Under the pieces are notes generated by a model. That model was not told where the DNA came from and made no database searches. It was given only the letters and a program-made list of their open reading frames with translations. A program made the translations under genes and the position numbers. Positions 9,327 to 17,080 of a DNA stretch of 64,000 nucleotides are shown piece by piece. The stretch comes from Bacillota bacterium (GTDB taxonomy: Bacteria; Bacillota; Clostridia; Lachnospirales; Bianqueaceae), in the NCBI GenBank assembly GCA_017620135.1, contig JAFZQZ010000027.1, positions 1 to 64,000 of the forward strand. Reading direction: 5' to 3'. Position 1 is the first letter of the stretch; each line of letters starts with the position of its first letter.

Positions 9327-9794
9327 ATGGAGATCAGAAAAGCGCAGCTGGGTGATTTTGAGATCGTCAGGTCGATCACGCAAACGACGATCCGCAGCGT
9401 ATATCCAAAGTATTATCCGGCCGGAGCGGTAGAGTTTTTCTCAGAGCATCATTCTGACGAGCGGATCCTCCGGGATATCGAAGCCGGGATCGTTTATCTT
9501 CTGACAGAGGAAGGAACATGCGCCGGGACGGTGACCGTCGCCGGTAATGAGATCAACCGTCTGTTCGTACTGCCGGAAATGCAGCATAAAGGTTTCGGAC
9601 AGGCGCTGCTTAACTTCGCGGAAGAGAAGATCAGTGCCTCGTTTGATACGATCCGGATGGACGCGTCTCTTCCGGCCAAGAAGATCTATCTGCTCCGCGG
9701 ATACAAAGAAACAGAATACCACATCATTCCGACCGGGAACGGCGACTATCTCTGCTATGATGTGATGGAAAAAACAGTCGATAAAACGATGTAA
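9327..9794 (+). CDS. GNAT family N-acetyltransferase
   Basis: A 155-residue GNAT acetyltransferase using acetyl-CoA. The fold is seen from the N-terminal strand (MEIRKAQLGDFE), through the beta4 strand with INRLFVLPEMQHKGFGQALL, where the Q/R-x-x-G-x-G/A acetyl-CoA-binding loop lies near residues 86-92, to the C-terminal YLLRGYKETEYH. The substrate cannot be told. It lies in the operon after the small membrane protein. Confidence 0.85.
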   Translation: MEIRKAQLGDFEIVRSITQTTIRSVYPKYYPAGAVEFFSEHHSDERILRDIEAGIVYLLTEEGTCAGTVTVAGNEINRLFVLPEMQHKGFGQALLNFAEEKISASFDTIRMDASLPAKKIYLLRGYKETEYHIIPTGNGDYLCYDVMEKTVDKTM

Positions 9795-9805
9795 GGAGGC
9801 AAGGA

Positions 9806-10474
9806 ATGTTCAAGTTCTGGGGTGACGGTTCGCCCGAATCGATGGGCTGGGTGAACAGTATTGTTGTCAGAAGCACGGAAAACTTCAACTGGACTTTTAT
9901 CTTTATTCTGGCGGTGGTCTTCTATGTGTACTGGACCGAGATCCATAAGAAAAACTACGAAATGATCTACGCGGCGCTGGCGCTTTACGGTGTCCACTGG
10001 CTTTACGAGATCTGCAACGCTATTATCGCGAAGATCTTCGGATATCCGCTCTGGGCCGTATCGAACGAATCCACGACCTTTATCCTGCTGATCGGTGTAT
10101 GCTGGGAGCTCTCGATGATGTTCTCTCTGGCCGGCATGATCTCCTTCAAGATGCTGCCTGCCGACCGCAGTAAACGCTATTTCACCAAAGGCGGAAAGAA
10201 AGGTATCAGCTGCAAACTTCTCGGCGCGCTGGAGATGGCGCTTCTTTTCGCGCTGGTCGAATCCTTCCTGGCTGGCACCAGCAATCATTCCTTTATCTGG
10301 GTCTACAAGTGGTGGGGCGTTCTGCCGGTCTTTATCACCACCTACATTCCTTTTTTCCTGGCCAGCAACTACGTGCCCGACATGGCGCCGGAAAAGCGGA
10401 AAAAGTTCCTGATCGGCATCTGGGGTCTGGACGCGCTTTTGCTCGTCATCCTGATTCCCCTCGGCGTTATCTGA
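9806..10474 (+). CDS. polytopic membrane protein of unknown function
   Basis: A 222-residue protein with about six hydrophobic segments (near 28-46, 52-75, 82-110, 135-155, 165-186, 200-222) and an aromatic-rich composition. An AAGGAGG site lies just before the ATG. It is the last gene of the operon that begins with the FRG gene and ends at the terminator that follows. I do not recognise a family and see no catalytic signature. Confidence 0.75.
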   Translation: MFKFWGDGSPESMGWVNSIVVRSTENFNWTFIFILAVVFYVYWTEIHKKNYEMIYAALALYGVHWLYEICNAIIAKIFGYPLWAVSNESTTFILLIGVCWELSMMFSLAGMISFKMLPADRSKRYFTKGGKKGISCKLLGALEMALLFALVESFLAGTSNHSFIWVYKWWGVLPVFITTYIPFFLASNYVPDMAPEKRKKFLIGIWGLDALLLVILIPLGVI

Positions 10475-10487
10475 GAGAAACAAATAC

Positions 10488-10522
10488 AAAAAGCCAGCGA
10501 CCAAACGGCCGCTGGCTTTTTT
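10488..10522 (+). terminator. rho-independent terminator ending the 1-10 kb operon
   Basis: A strong stem, AAAAAGCCAGCG paired with CGCTGGCTTTTTT, with a short loop and a T-run. The A-tract on the other side could allow weak function on the opposite strand too. Confidence 0.9.
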
Positions 10523-10566
10523 GCATCCTTCCTGAAGGTGCGTTTTCTTTATTCTCGTTGCGAAAA

Positions 10567-10752
10567 TGGCAAGGTATGCTCAAAAATACCCTCTACCTTG
10601 CTAACTGAGAGCCGTGAGGTAGCAAGGTTAATTCAAAAAAGCACACCACCTTGCTAGAATGGTAGCAAGGTATGCTCAAAAATGCCCTTCACCTTGCTAG
10701 TTGGCAGCTGTAGGGTAGCAAGGTTAATTCAAAAAAGCAACTCACCTTGCTA
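10567..10752. repeat. array of four 37-bp inverted-repeat units
   Basis: This gene-free gap holds four hairpin units, each exactly 37 bases: 10567-10603, 10620-10656, 10663-10699 and 10716-10752. Each has 9-base arms TAGCAAGGT and ACCTTGCTA (the first left arm is imperfect) around an AT-rich centre containing TCAAAAA. Units 1 and 3 share a centre beginning ATGCTCAAAAAT and units 2 and 4 share TAATTCAAAAAAGCA, giving a 96-base higher-order period. No reading frame, promoter or T-run is associated. The role is unknown; possibilities are protein-binding sites, 3'-end RNA structures or a non-autonomous repeat element. Confidence 0.85.
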
Positions 10753-10765
10753 CTAAGGAAAAGGC

Positions 10766-10808
10766 CTCCTCCGTGCTCTGGGAAAAACCCAGTCTACGGA
10801 GGAGACTT
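10766..10808 (-). terminator. terminator of the leftward TIM-barrel gene
   Basis: A long stem with arms CTCCTCCGT and ACGGAGGAG and an inner CTGGG/CCCAG helix. On the minus strand it lies about 45 bases after the isomerase stop and is followed by GCCTTTTCC; on the plus strand it is followed by ACTTTT. The direction is inferred from the gene it follows. Confidence 0.7.
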
Positions 10809-10851
10809 TTAGATTGTGAAAAACGTTCTGGGGATGAATGACAAAAAGCTG

Positions 10852-11712
10852 CTAGAACTCGACGCCTTTGAACTTTCTGAAGGCATCCATGCTCACTTCG
10901 ATAGATTTCAGCTCAGGCAGCTGGGTGTGATCCTGCTCCAGGATGATATACTCAAGGTTTGGAGCGTCGGAAGCGGCATCGATGATATCCTGAATGGGCA
11001 GGATACCGGTGCCGATCTCGGTGAAGCAGCGCTCTTCCTTCGTATCCTGGAAGATCTGACTGGTCACTTCTTTCGATTCGTCGACGATGCCGTCGTACAT
11101 ATTCATAACCTGAGGGGCATCCTTGGGGAAATCCTTCTGGTGGAGAAGGACCAGCCTATCCTTATATTTCCGGATGTAATCCACAGCGTCAAATCCGCCG
11201 CGATAGACCCAGTAGGTGTCCAGTTCGATGAACACCAGATCCGGATCTGTATTTTCCATGATAATGTCATAGATGGGTTTTCCGTCGATCCGCTGGAATT
11301 CCATATAGTGATTGTGATAATAGTAGCGCATGCCGCGTTCTTTGCATATCCGGCCGACTTCATTGAAGAATTCGCAGCGCCGATAGATGTAATCGAGATC
11401 ATTCAGCGGAAAGAACTCTATGTCGCAGCCGATCTGTTTGTTGCCCAGTTCCTGATGATAATCCAGGACGGCGGGCAGACGGTCGAGACGCAGCGGGTTG
11501 ATATGGCTGCCTACGATCTGCAGACCAAGGTCCGCGAGATTCTTTTTCAATTCTTTCGCCGGAAAGCCGAATCCGACGCCGTCATCCACCGCGGCATTGT
11601 GATTCGCGGCTTCCACATAATGATAGCCGGTATCGGACAGTTTTTTGAGTGTTCCGAAACGGTCCTGCTGGAAAGAGCCTCGGACAGAGTAGAGCTGAAT
11701 TCCAAGTTTCAT
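10852..11712 (-). CDS. TIM-barrel sugar phosphate isomerase/epimerase
   Basis: A 286-residue xylose-isomerase-like TIM-barrel (AP endonuclease 2 clan) protein. It starts MKLGIQLYSVRGSFQQD, typical of the family, and shows the metal-ligand positions expected of sugar isomerases/epimerases: HNHYMEF around residue 133, an ELDTYW strand near 168, HQKDFP near 195 and a late Glu in EQDH near 260. The substrate is unknown; IolE/IolH-like and tagatose-epimerase-like activities are both possible. Its start overlaps the stop of the upstream PLP enzyme by 4 bases, so the two are co-translated. It is one of four such domains in this window. Confidence 0.85.
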   Translation of the reverse strand: MKLGIQLYSVRGSFQQDRFGTLKKLSDTGYHYVEAANHNAAVDDGVGFGFPAKELKKNLADLGLQIVGSHINPLRLDRLPAVLDYHQELGNKQIGCDIEFFPLNDLDYIYRRCEFFNEVGRICKERGMRYYYHNHYMEFQRIDGKPIYDIIMENTDPDLVFIELDTYWVYRGGFDAVDYIRKYKDRLVLLHQKDFPKDAPQVMNMYDGIVDESKEVTSQIFQDTKEERCFTEIGTGILPIQDIIDAASDAPNLEYIILEQDHTQLPELKSIEVSMDAFRKFKGVEF

Positions 11713-12719
11713 AAGAGTTCCTCCATTTTTTCTATGTCGTTGATCGTTGTTTCATGGCTGCAGCAGAGCCGGACAGCTTTTGTTTTCTGATCCCAGTAAT
11801 GAAGGTCAAATACAGTACGGACGCGGGAGAGCTGATCTTCTGAGAGCTGAACGAAGACCATGTTGGTGTCGACGGGATAGACGGGACGGATCCCCTTTTC
11901 CGCGAGCCGGGAAGCCAGCGCCCCGGCGGTCTCGTTCATCTGTTTCGCGATACGGCGCCAGTTTTCGTCTTCCAGCAGATATTCCAGCTGGACGCCCAGA
12001 AATTTGGACTTGTCGAAGTGCTGAAGGGTCTGTTTCTGCAGATACTGAAGATGGTCCTTATCCTTTTCACGGCGGAAGACGACCATCTCCGCGAACATGG
12101 CCCCGCATTTGGTCCCGCCAAAGGAAAAGGCGTCGATATCGGGTTCTTCAATCATCTCCTTGAGGCCGATCCCCAATGCCTGAAGGGCGAAGGGAAGTCT
12201 GGCGCCGTCGATATAGACTTCCATCCCGTTCTCGTGAGCCATTTCGGTCAGCTCTCTCAGTTCCGGAACAGAATAGAGCACACCGTATTCCGTGGGCTGT
12301 GTCAGGACGAGCACTGTCGGCATCAGATGATAAGCCCGGTTTTTGTCCAGGACATCTTCGACGAGAGCCGGTGTCAGCTTACCGGCCGGTGCCGGAACGG
12401 ATAACACCTTGGCGCCGAGATTGAACTCGGCGGCGCCGCATTCATGGGTGTTGATATGCGTGACATCCGCGCAGACGATACTGCTCCAGGGCTTCAGCAG
12501 ACATTTCAGCGCCAGAATGTTCGCGGCGGTCCCATTGACCGTTTCGGTGATCCAGACCGGGCCGTCAAACTGCGCCTGCATGAGCTCTCTGGCTTTTTTC
12601 GTATAACTGTCATGACCGACCTTGCCATCCACAGGTACCGAATTGATCTCAAACAGCCGCTCCATGATGTCCGGATGAACGTTTGTCCAGACTTCGCCGC
12701 TGAAAACCGTAGATCCCAT
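11709..12719 (-). CDS. threonine-aldolase-like PLP enzyme
   Basis: A 336-residue fold-type I PLP enzyme of the beta-eliminating lyase/low-specificity threonine aldolase group, which cleaves beta-hydroxy amino acids to glycine and an aldehyde. The PLP lysine is in SFGGTKCGAM near residue 208, the Asp that contacts the pyridine nitrogen in YIDGARL near 173, and the N-terminal region has the expected ETVNGTAAN cofactor loop. It is first in a two-gene operon with the TIM-barrel gene. Related amino-sugar or tryptophanase-like lyases cannot be excluded, and the exact substrate is not shown by the sequence. Confidence 0.8.
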   Translation of the reverse strand: MGSTVFSGEVWTNVHPDIMERLFEINSVPVDGKVGHDSYTKKARELMQAQFDGPVWITETVNGTAANILALKCLLKPWSSIVCADVTHINTHECGAAEFNLGAKVLSVPAPAGKLTPALVEDVLDKNRAYHLMPTVLVLTQPTEYGVLYSVPELRELTEMAHENGMEVYIDGARLPFALQALGIGLKEMIEEPDIDAFSFGGTKCGAMFAEMVVFRREKDKDHLQYLQKQTLQHFDKSKFLGVQLEYLLEDENWRRIAKQMNETAGALASRLAEKGIRPVYPVDTNMVFVQLSEDQLSRVRTVFDLHYWDQKTKAVRLCCSHETTINDIEKMEELL

Positions 12720-12750
12720 TCCAAGCCTCCCTCAGAAGATTCTTTTTCTT

Positions 12751-12779
12751 ATTATCGCAATTTTCCCGGTCTTTTTCAA
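12751..12779 (-). promoter_or_regulatory. promoter of the leftward aldolase-isomerase operon
   Basis: On the minus strand TTGAAA, a 17-base spacer and GATAAT lie about 32 bases before the aldolase start, which has a GGGAGG ribosome site. It is divergent from the LUD promoter. Confidence 0.7.
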
Positions 12780-12813
12780 CCACTTTCTGGCCTGATTCCA
12801 TCATAGCTTTCTA

Positions 12814-12842
12814 TGGACAAATGCGCTTCAAACTGATATGAT
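12814..12842 (+). promoter_or_regulatory. promoter of the LUD gene
   Basis: TGGACA, a 17-base spacer and TATGAT lie about 47 bases before the LUD start codon, which has an AGGAGGATATCCTG Shine-Dalgarno region. Confidence 0.7.
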
Positions 12843-12889
12843 AAAAAGGATAGAAAAGCATAAGTCTAAGCACATAGGAGGATATCCTG

Positions 12890-13519
12890 ATGAACGAAAA
12901 TATACTGAAAAGAAACGAACTTCTGGCGCAGAAAGTCATCAAAGGACTTGCGTCACGCAATATGACCGGTTATTACTGCGCAACCAGACAGGATGCGCTC
13001 GAGAAAGCGCTCAGTCTCATCCCGGAAGGCAGCAATGTCACCATGGGTGGCGGTATGAGTGTCCATGAGATCGGACTGGTCGAAGCGCTGAAAGCTGGCA
13101 ACTACAACTTTATCGACCGGGATGAATACGAAGACAAGCGCAAAGCCATGCTCTTCGCTTATGACGCGGACGTGTTCCTGTCCAGCACTAACGCCATTAC
13201 GGAGGACGGTGTACTGATCAATATCGACGGCAACGCGAACCGTGTTTCCGCGATCGCGCAAGGACCAAAGAAAGTCGTGATGATCGTGGGCATGAACAAG
13301 GTCTGCAGCGATGTCGACGGTGCTCTGAAACGTGCCAGGAACGTGGCGGCGCCGATCAACGCGCAGCGCTTTGGTCTTAACACACCCTGTACCAAAACCG
13401 GCGCATGCTTTAACTGCAAATCTCCGGATACGATCTGCTGCCAGTTTCTGATCACCCGCTTTTCCCGGCATAAAGACAGGATCCATATTATCCTGGTGAA
13501 TGATAATCTGGGATTCTGA
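12890..13519 (+). CDS. LUD domain protein (lactate utilisation LutC-like)
   Basis: A 209-residue LUD-domain protein (formerly DUF162/DUF1121). The hallmarks are the N-terminal helix KRNELLAQKVIKGL, NVTMGGGMSVHEIGLVEAL around residues 46-64, ADVFLSSTNAITEDGVLINI near 100-119 and the ANRVSAIAQGPKKVV strand. A C-terminal Cys-rich stretch, TKTGACFNCKSPDTICC, may bind metal. Stand-alone LUD proteins occur widely in Clostridia without the LutAB partners, as here, so lactate oxidation is not implied. It starts the run of genes that continues to 21.2 kb. Confidence 0.85.
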   Translation: MNENILKRNELLAQKVIKGLASRNMTGYYCATRQDALEKALSLIPEGSNVTMGGGMSVHEIGLVEALKAGNYNFIDRDEYEDKRKAMLFAYDADVFLSSTNAITEDGVLINIDGNANRVSAIAQGPKKVVMIVGMNKVCSDVDGALKRARNVAAPINAQRFGLNTPCTKTGACFNCKSPDTICCQFLITRFSRHKDRIHIILVNDNLGF

Positions 13520-13557
13520 ACAAGGAACGTAACACGAAACGTGTGGAAAGGAGCGAA

Positions 13558-14220
13558 ATGATCAAGTTTATTCTGATTCCCATCTGTCTGGTGGTCGCCT
13601 ACCTGTTTCTGATGCAGGAGAAGAAGGAAAACTATGTCACTGCCGTTTGCCTGAAGGGCCTGGCTTCTCTGTGTTTCGTGCTGCTGGGCATTTTATCAAG
13701 TCCCGGTACGCCCATCGCCCGACTGATCGTGATCGGCCTCATCCTGGGACTGATCGCGGATGTCCTGCTGAATCTTCGCTACGTGTTTAAGGAGAAGGGC
13801 CAGCTGGTCTTTCTGGTGGGGATCCTGGTGTTCCTTTCCGGACACATCCTGTATCTGGCGGCTGTCCTGCCCATCAGCGGGAAGTGGCTGATCTGCCTGA
13901 TCGCTGCCGTGATCCTGACAGCGCTGCTGATGTGGTGGATCCTGTCGAAGATCACCGCCAAGATGGCTTTCAAGATCTTTGGGATCGTTTATATCGGCGC
14001 GATCGTTTTCCTGAACTGTGCCGCCATCTGTAATCTGATCGTGAAGAGTTCCGCCTTTACCTGGCTGTTTGCTGCCGGCGCGGTACTGTTCCTGATCAGT
14101 GACGTCGTGCTGATCCTGAATACGTTCGGAGGAAAGTCGCGCTTTACCCTGCGCGTCACGAACATCGGACTTTACTATATTGGACAGATGCTGATCGCCC
14201 TCAGCCTGATATTCCTGTAA
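13558..14220 (+). CDS. YhhN/TMEM86 family membrane protein (lysoplasmalogenase-like)
   Basis: A 220-residue membrane protein with about eight hydrophobic helices. The YhhN family pattern is visible in GLILGLIADVLLNLRYVFKEKGQL (two short pieces: IADVLLN and FKEKGQLVFLVGI) and in the C-terminal FLISDVVLILNTF, which together carry the paired Asp residues proposed as catalytic in TMEM86B lysoplasmalogenase. Many clostridia make plasmalogens, so vinyl-ether lipid turnover is a reasonable but unproven role. The ATG at 13558 with GGAG upstream is preferred over the GTG 15 bases earlier. Confidence 0.8.
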   Translation: MIKFILIPICLVVAYLFLMQEKKENYVTAVCLKGLASLCFVLLGILSSPGTPIARLIVIGLILGLIADVLLNLRYVFKEKGQLVFLVGILVFLSGHILYLAAVLPISGKWLICLIAAVILTALLMWWILSKITAKMAFKIFGIVYIGAIVFLNCAAICNLIVKSSAFTWLFAAGAVLFLISDVVLILNTFGGKSRFTLRVTNIGLYYIGQMLIALSLIFL

Positions 14221-14232
14221 AGGAGGCCGGAA

Positions 14233-14904
14233 ATGAAGAAAGAATACTGGATCGCGATCATCGTGACGATCTGCGTGGTCATGGCGGGAGTCGCGATCGG
14301 AACCTATTTCATTGGCAGAAACCAGTCGGAGCCCGTGAACCACCACAAGAACGAATCGGTCGATCTGGAAGAGCCGGCAGATGAGGTCGTTGAAGAACAG
14401 AATTCCAAGCTGGAGATCCGCTACCTGAAGGAAGTGATCGCGCCGGCCAGCGACCTGGTGACGACACGCTATTACTACAAGGACGCGGATTCGTTCCAGT
14501 CCTACAAGGAGATCAACGGATTCAAGATCCCGCTGACGACGGACGAGGTCGTTTTCACCTATGAAGGCACGGTCAGCCTGGGGATCGATTTCAGCAAGAT
14601 CGTTTTTCTGGTCGATGAAAAAGATAAAAAGATCACCGTCGATCTGCCGGAGGTGAAGATCGTCGCGAATGAGATCGACTTTCATTCCTTCGTCTACTAT
14701 GAGATCAAGAATTCGATCTTTACGGAGCAGACGATGGAAGTGACCACGGATCTGCTGGCGGTACTGCAGGAGAAAACCGCAAACCGGGTCATGAACGATC
14801 AGGAACTTCTGGACAGCGTCAGGGATAACGCGGAAAACCTGATCCGTGGGCTCCTTAATTCAGCAGAATACTCCAGCGGGTATGAGGTGGTTTTTAAAGA
14901 GTGA
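14233..14904 (+). CDS. DUF4230 family membrane-anchored protein
   Basis: A 223-residue protein with one N-terminal membrane anchor (about residues 5-27) and an extracytoplasmic DUF4230 domain. The domain is recognised by the L-x-T-x-x-Y-x-Y-x-D segment near residue 76 and by KITVDLPEVKIVANEID around 136-152. The function is unknown. It follows the YhhN gene by 12 bases with an AGGAGG site, and its stop overlaps the GTG start of the VanZ gene. Confidence 0.8.
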   Translation: MKKEYWIAIIVTICVVMAGVAIGTYFIGRNQSEPVNHHKNESVDLEEPADEVVEEQNSKLEIRYLKEVIAPASDLVTTRYYYKDADSFQSYKEINGFKIPLTTDEVVFTYEGTVSLGIDFSKIVFLVDEKDKKITVDLPEVKIVANEIDFHSFVYYEIKNSIFTEQTMEVTTDLLAVLQEKTANRVMNDQELLDSVRDNAENLIRGLLNSAEYSSGYEVVFKE

Positions 14905-15449
14905 GTTTTGAGATACCTTTTATTGCGGCAGAGCTGATTTTCGCGGTCTTTTGGATCCTGCTGGGGGTGGTTCGATCCTTGCGGCAGCACCGGATCAACT
15001 GGAAGAGAAAAGCGCTGCTGCTCCTGATGTACGTGAATCTGGCGGTCTTACTTCGGCTGACCTTTTTCCCCATGGCCCGCCTGAACGGACAGGTTCAGCC
15101 TTTACCTTTTGACTCGGAGCAGATCCTGCCGCTCCGGGTGAACCTGATACCCTGGATCCATCTGTTTTACTTTGAAACGAGAAAAGATCTGCTGCTGAAC
15201 CTGATCGGCAACGTCACGATGTTTATTCCAACCGGTATCATCCTGCCGATCCTCTACAGGAAACTGGACCGGTTCTGGAAAGTGTTCCTTGTGGGCACGG
15301 GAATGTCGCTGCTGATCGAGATCCTGCAGCTTCCCTTCTATACAAGGGCTTCCGATGTGGATGATCTCATCCTGAACAGTATCGGTGTGGCGATCGGTTA
15401 CGGGATCTACTGCATTTTTGCGAAAAGAAAGAAGAAGAATCATGAATAA
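14901..15449 (+). CDS. VanZ family protein
   Basis: A 182-residue membrane protein of the VanZ family, with about five helices. The signature NLIPWIHLFYF, NLIGNVTMFIPTGIILP and the ILQLPFYTRASDVDDLILNSIG segment are all present; the last carries the conserved R-x-x-D-x-D-D-x-x-x-N motif. VanZ gives low-level teicoplanin resistance in some enterococci, but most clostridial homologues are of unknown role. It starts with GTG inside the stop codon of DUF4230 and overlaps the GNAT gene by 8 bases. Confidence 0.88.
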   Translation: MSFEIPFIAAELIFAVFWILLGVVRSLRQHRINWKRKALLLLMYVNLAVLLRLTFFPMARLNGQVQPLPFDSEQILPLRVNLIPWIHLFYFETRKDLLLNLIGNVTMFIPTGIILPILYRKLDRFWKVFLVGTGMSLLIEILQLPFYTRASDVDDLILNSIGVAIGYGIYCIFAKRKKKNHE

Positions 15450-15915
15450 CGTAAGAAGAGCTGTTAAAGAAGATATTCCCCGCATCCTGGAACTGCTCGT
15501 GCAGGTCGATATGGTGCATCACACGGGAAGACCGGATCTGTTCAAGGGGCCGGCGACCAAGTATAACGCACAGGAACTCGAACAGATCCTGGCAGACGAT
15601 ACGACACCGGTTTTTGTCTGTGCGGATGAACAGGGTAGAGTGAACGGACACGCTTTCTGTATCCACAAACAGATCCTCGGCGATCATGTCCTGACCGATA
15701 TCCGTACCTTGTATATCGACGATATCTGTGTGGATGAGGCCTGCCGCGGACAGGGCGTCGGCAAGGCGCTGTATGAGCATGTCCTGGCCTACGCGAAGGC
15801 GGAAGAATTTTACAATATCACACTGAACGTGTGGAGCTGCAACCCCGGTGCGCAGCGGTTTTACGAGGCCATGGGCCTGGTGCCGCAGAAGATCGGAATG
15901 GAAAAGATCCTGTAA
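15442..15915 (+). CDS. GNAT family N-acetyltransferase
   Basis: A 157-residue acetyltransferase. The acetyl-CoA site is VDEACRGQGVGKALYEHVL near residues 96-114, preceded by the strand LYIDDICV and followed by LNVWSCNPGAQRFYEAMGL, the typical C-terminal half of the fold. The protein substrate or small-molecule acceptor cannot be told. The ATG at 15442 overlaps the VanZ coding end, so the longer upstream reading is rejected. Confidence 0.88.
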   Translation: MNNVRRAVKEDIPRILELLVQVDMVHHTGRPDLFKGPATKYNAQELEQILADDTTPVFVCADEQGRVNGHAFCIHKQILGDHVLTDIRTLYIDDICVDEACRGQGVGKALYEHVLAYAKAEEFYNITLNVWSCNPGAQRFYEAMGLVPQKIGMEKIL

Positions 15916-15941
15916 TTGTCCGACTGGACGGGAGAAGAAAA

Positions 15942-17063
15942 ATGGCAGTCGTTTACGGAAAAGACACGCCCAAGCTGGGATTCGGCCTGATGCGTTTGCC
16001 GAAAAAGGGACTGGGGATAGACGTGGAGCAGGTGAAGACCATGGTCGATCTGTTCCTGGAAGCGGGATTTACCTACTTTGATACCGCGTATATCTATCCG
16101 GGTTCGGAGAAAGCGACACGAAAAGCGCTCGTGGAACGGCATCCCAGAGATTCCTATACGCTGGCGACCAAACTGAACTCGATGATCACGCCAACGACCA
16201 AAGCCGCAATCAGGCAGTTCGAGACCAGTCTGGAGCGAACCGGCGCGGGGTATTTTGATTACTATCTGCTTCACGCGCTGATGGAGAATAATTACTCCAA
16301 ATATGACCGGCTGAAACTCTGGGAATTCATTGGCGAGCAGAAAGCCAAGGGGATCATCCGCAACGTGGGCTTTTCCTTTCACGCGGGCCCCGAGCTTCTG
16401 GACAGGCTTCTTACCGATCATCCCGAGGTGGATTTCGTCCAGCTGCAGCTGAACTACGCGGACTGGGAGAACCCGAGAGTCACTTCCCGCGCGAACTATG
16501 AAGTCGCCCGTAAGCACGGCAAACTGATCACGGTCATGGAGCCGGTGAAGGGCGGGAATCTGGCGAATCCGCCGGAAGAAGTGAAAAAGCTTTTCAAAAA
16601 GATCCATCCGGATATGTCCTACGCTTCGTGGGCGATCCGTTTCGTCGCCTCCCTGGACGGCATTCTGACCGTCCTTTCCGGCATGTCCAACATCGATCAG
16701 ATGAAAGATAATCTATCCTACATGAAGGACTTCCGGCCGCTGGACGAAGAAGAACAGAAAGCGATCTATGAAGCCCAGCGCATCCTCGGCCGGGCGGCGA
16801 CGATCCCCTGTACGGCCTGCCGTTACTGTGTGGAGGGATGCCCCAAACAGATCCCCATCCCGGAAATCTTTGCCGCGATGAACAAACAACTCGGAGGCGG
16901 ACAGATCGAGGAAGCGAAGGCCGCTTATCAGACGGCCACGGCGGACGGAAACTTAGCAAGTACGTGTATCGAATGCCGTCAGTGTGAAAGGGCTTGCCCG
17001 CAGCATCTTCCCATCACGGATCATCTGAAAAAAGCGGCGGAGATGTTCGACAATAAAGCATAA
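15942..17063 (+). CDS. aldo/keto reductase with two 4Fe-4S clusters
   Basis: A 373-residue enzyme with an N-terminal aldo/keto reductase barrel (1-280) and a C-terminal ferredoxin-like domain. The barrel keeps the catalytic Asp and Tyr in FDTAYIYPGSE (about 45-50), the Lys in ATKLN and the His in LLHALMENNY. Two cysteine clusters, CTACRYCVEGCP near 289 and CIECRQCERACP near 344, should bind two 4Fe-4S centres and pass electrons to or from the barrel. This class is common in anaerobic Clostridia; its substrates are mostly unknown. It is closely related to the tandem pair at 49.3-51.6 kb. Confidence 0.9.
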   Translation: MAVVYGKDTPKLGFGLMRLPKKGLGIDVEQVKTMVDLFLEAGFTYFDTAYIYPGSEKATRKALVERHPRDSYTLATKLNSMITPTTKAAIRQFETSLERTGAGYFDYYLLHALMENNYSKYDRLKLWEFIGEQKAKGIIRNVGFSFHAGPELLDRLLTDHPEVDFVQLQLNYADWENPRVTSRANYEVARKHGKLITVMEPVKGGNLANPPEEVKKLFKKIHPDMSYASWAIRFVASLDGILTVLSGMSNIDQMKDNLSYMKDFRPLDEEEQKAIYEAQRILGRAATIPCTACRYCVEGCPKQIPIPEIFAAMNKQLGGGQIEEAKAAYQTATADGNLASTCIECRQCERACPQHLPITDHLKKAAEMFDNKA

Positions 17064-17080
17064 ATTTAAGGAGGAAGGTT

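Noticed and set aside
10567-10752. CRISPR-like array
   Set aside because: The repeats are palindromic with irregular gaps of 6 and 16 bases, there are only four units, the intervals are too short to be spacers, and no cas gene is present.
10816-11790. 324-codon open frame on the plus strand
   Set aside because: Antisense to the TIM-barrel isomerase, whose coding is supported by family motifs and overlap with its operon partner.
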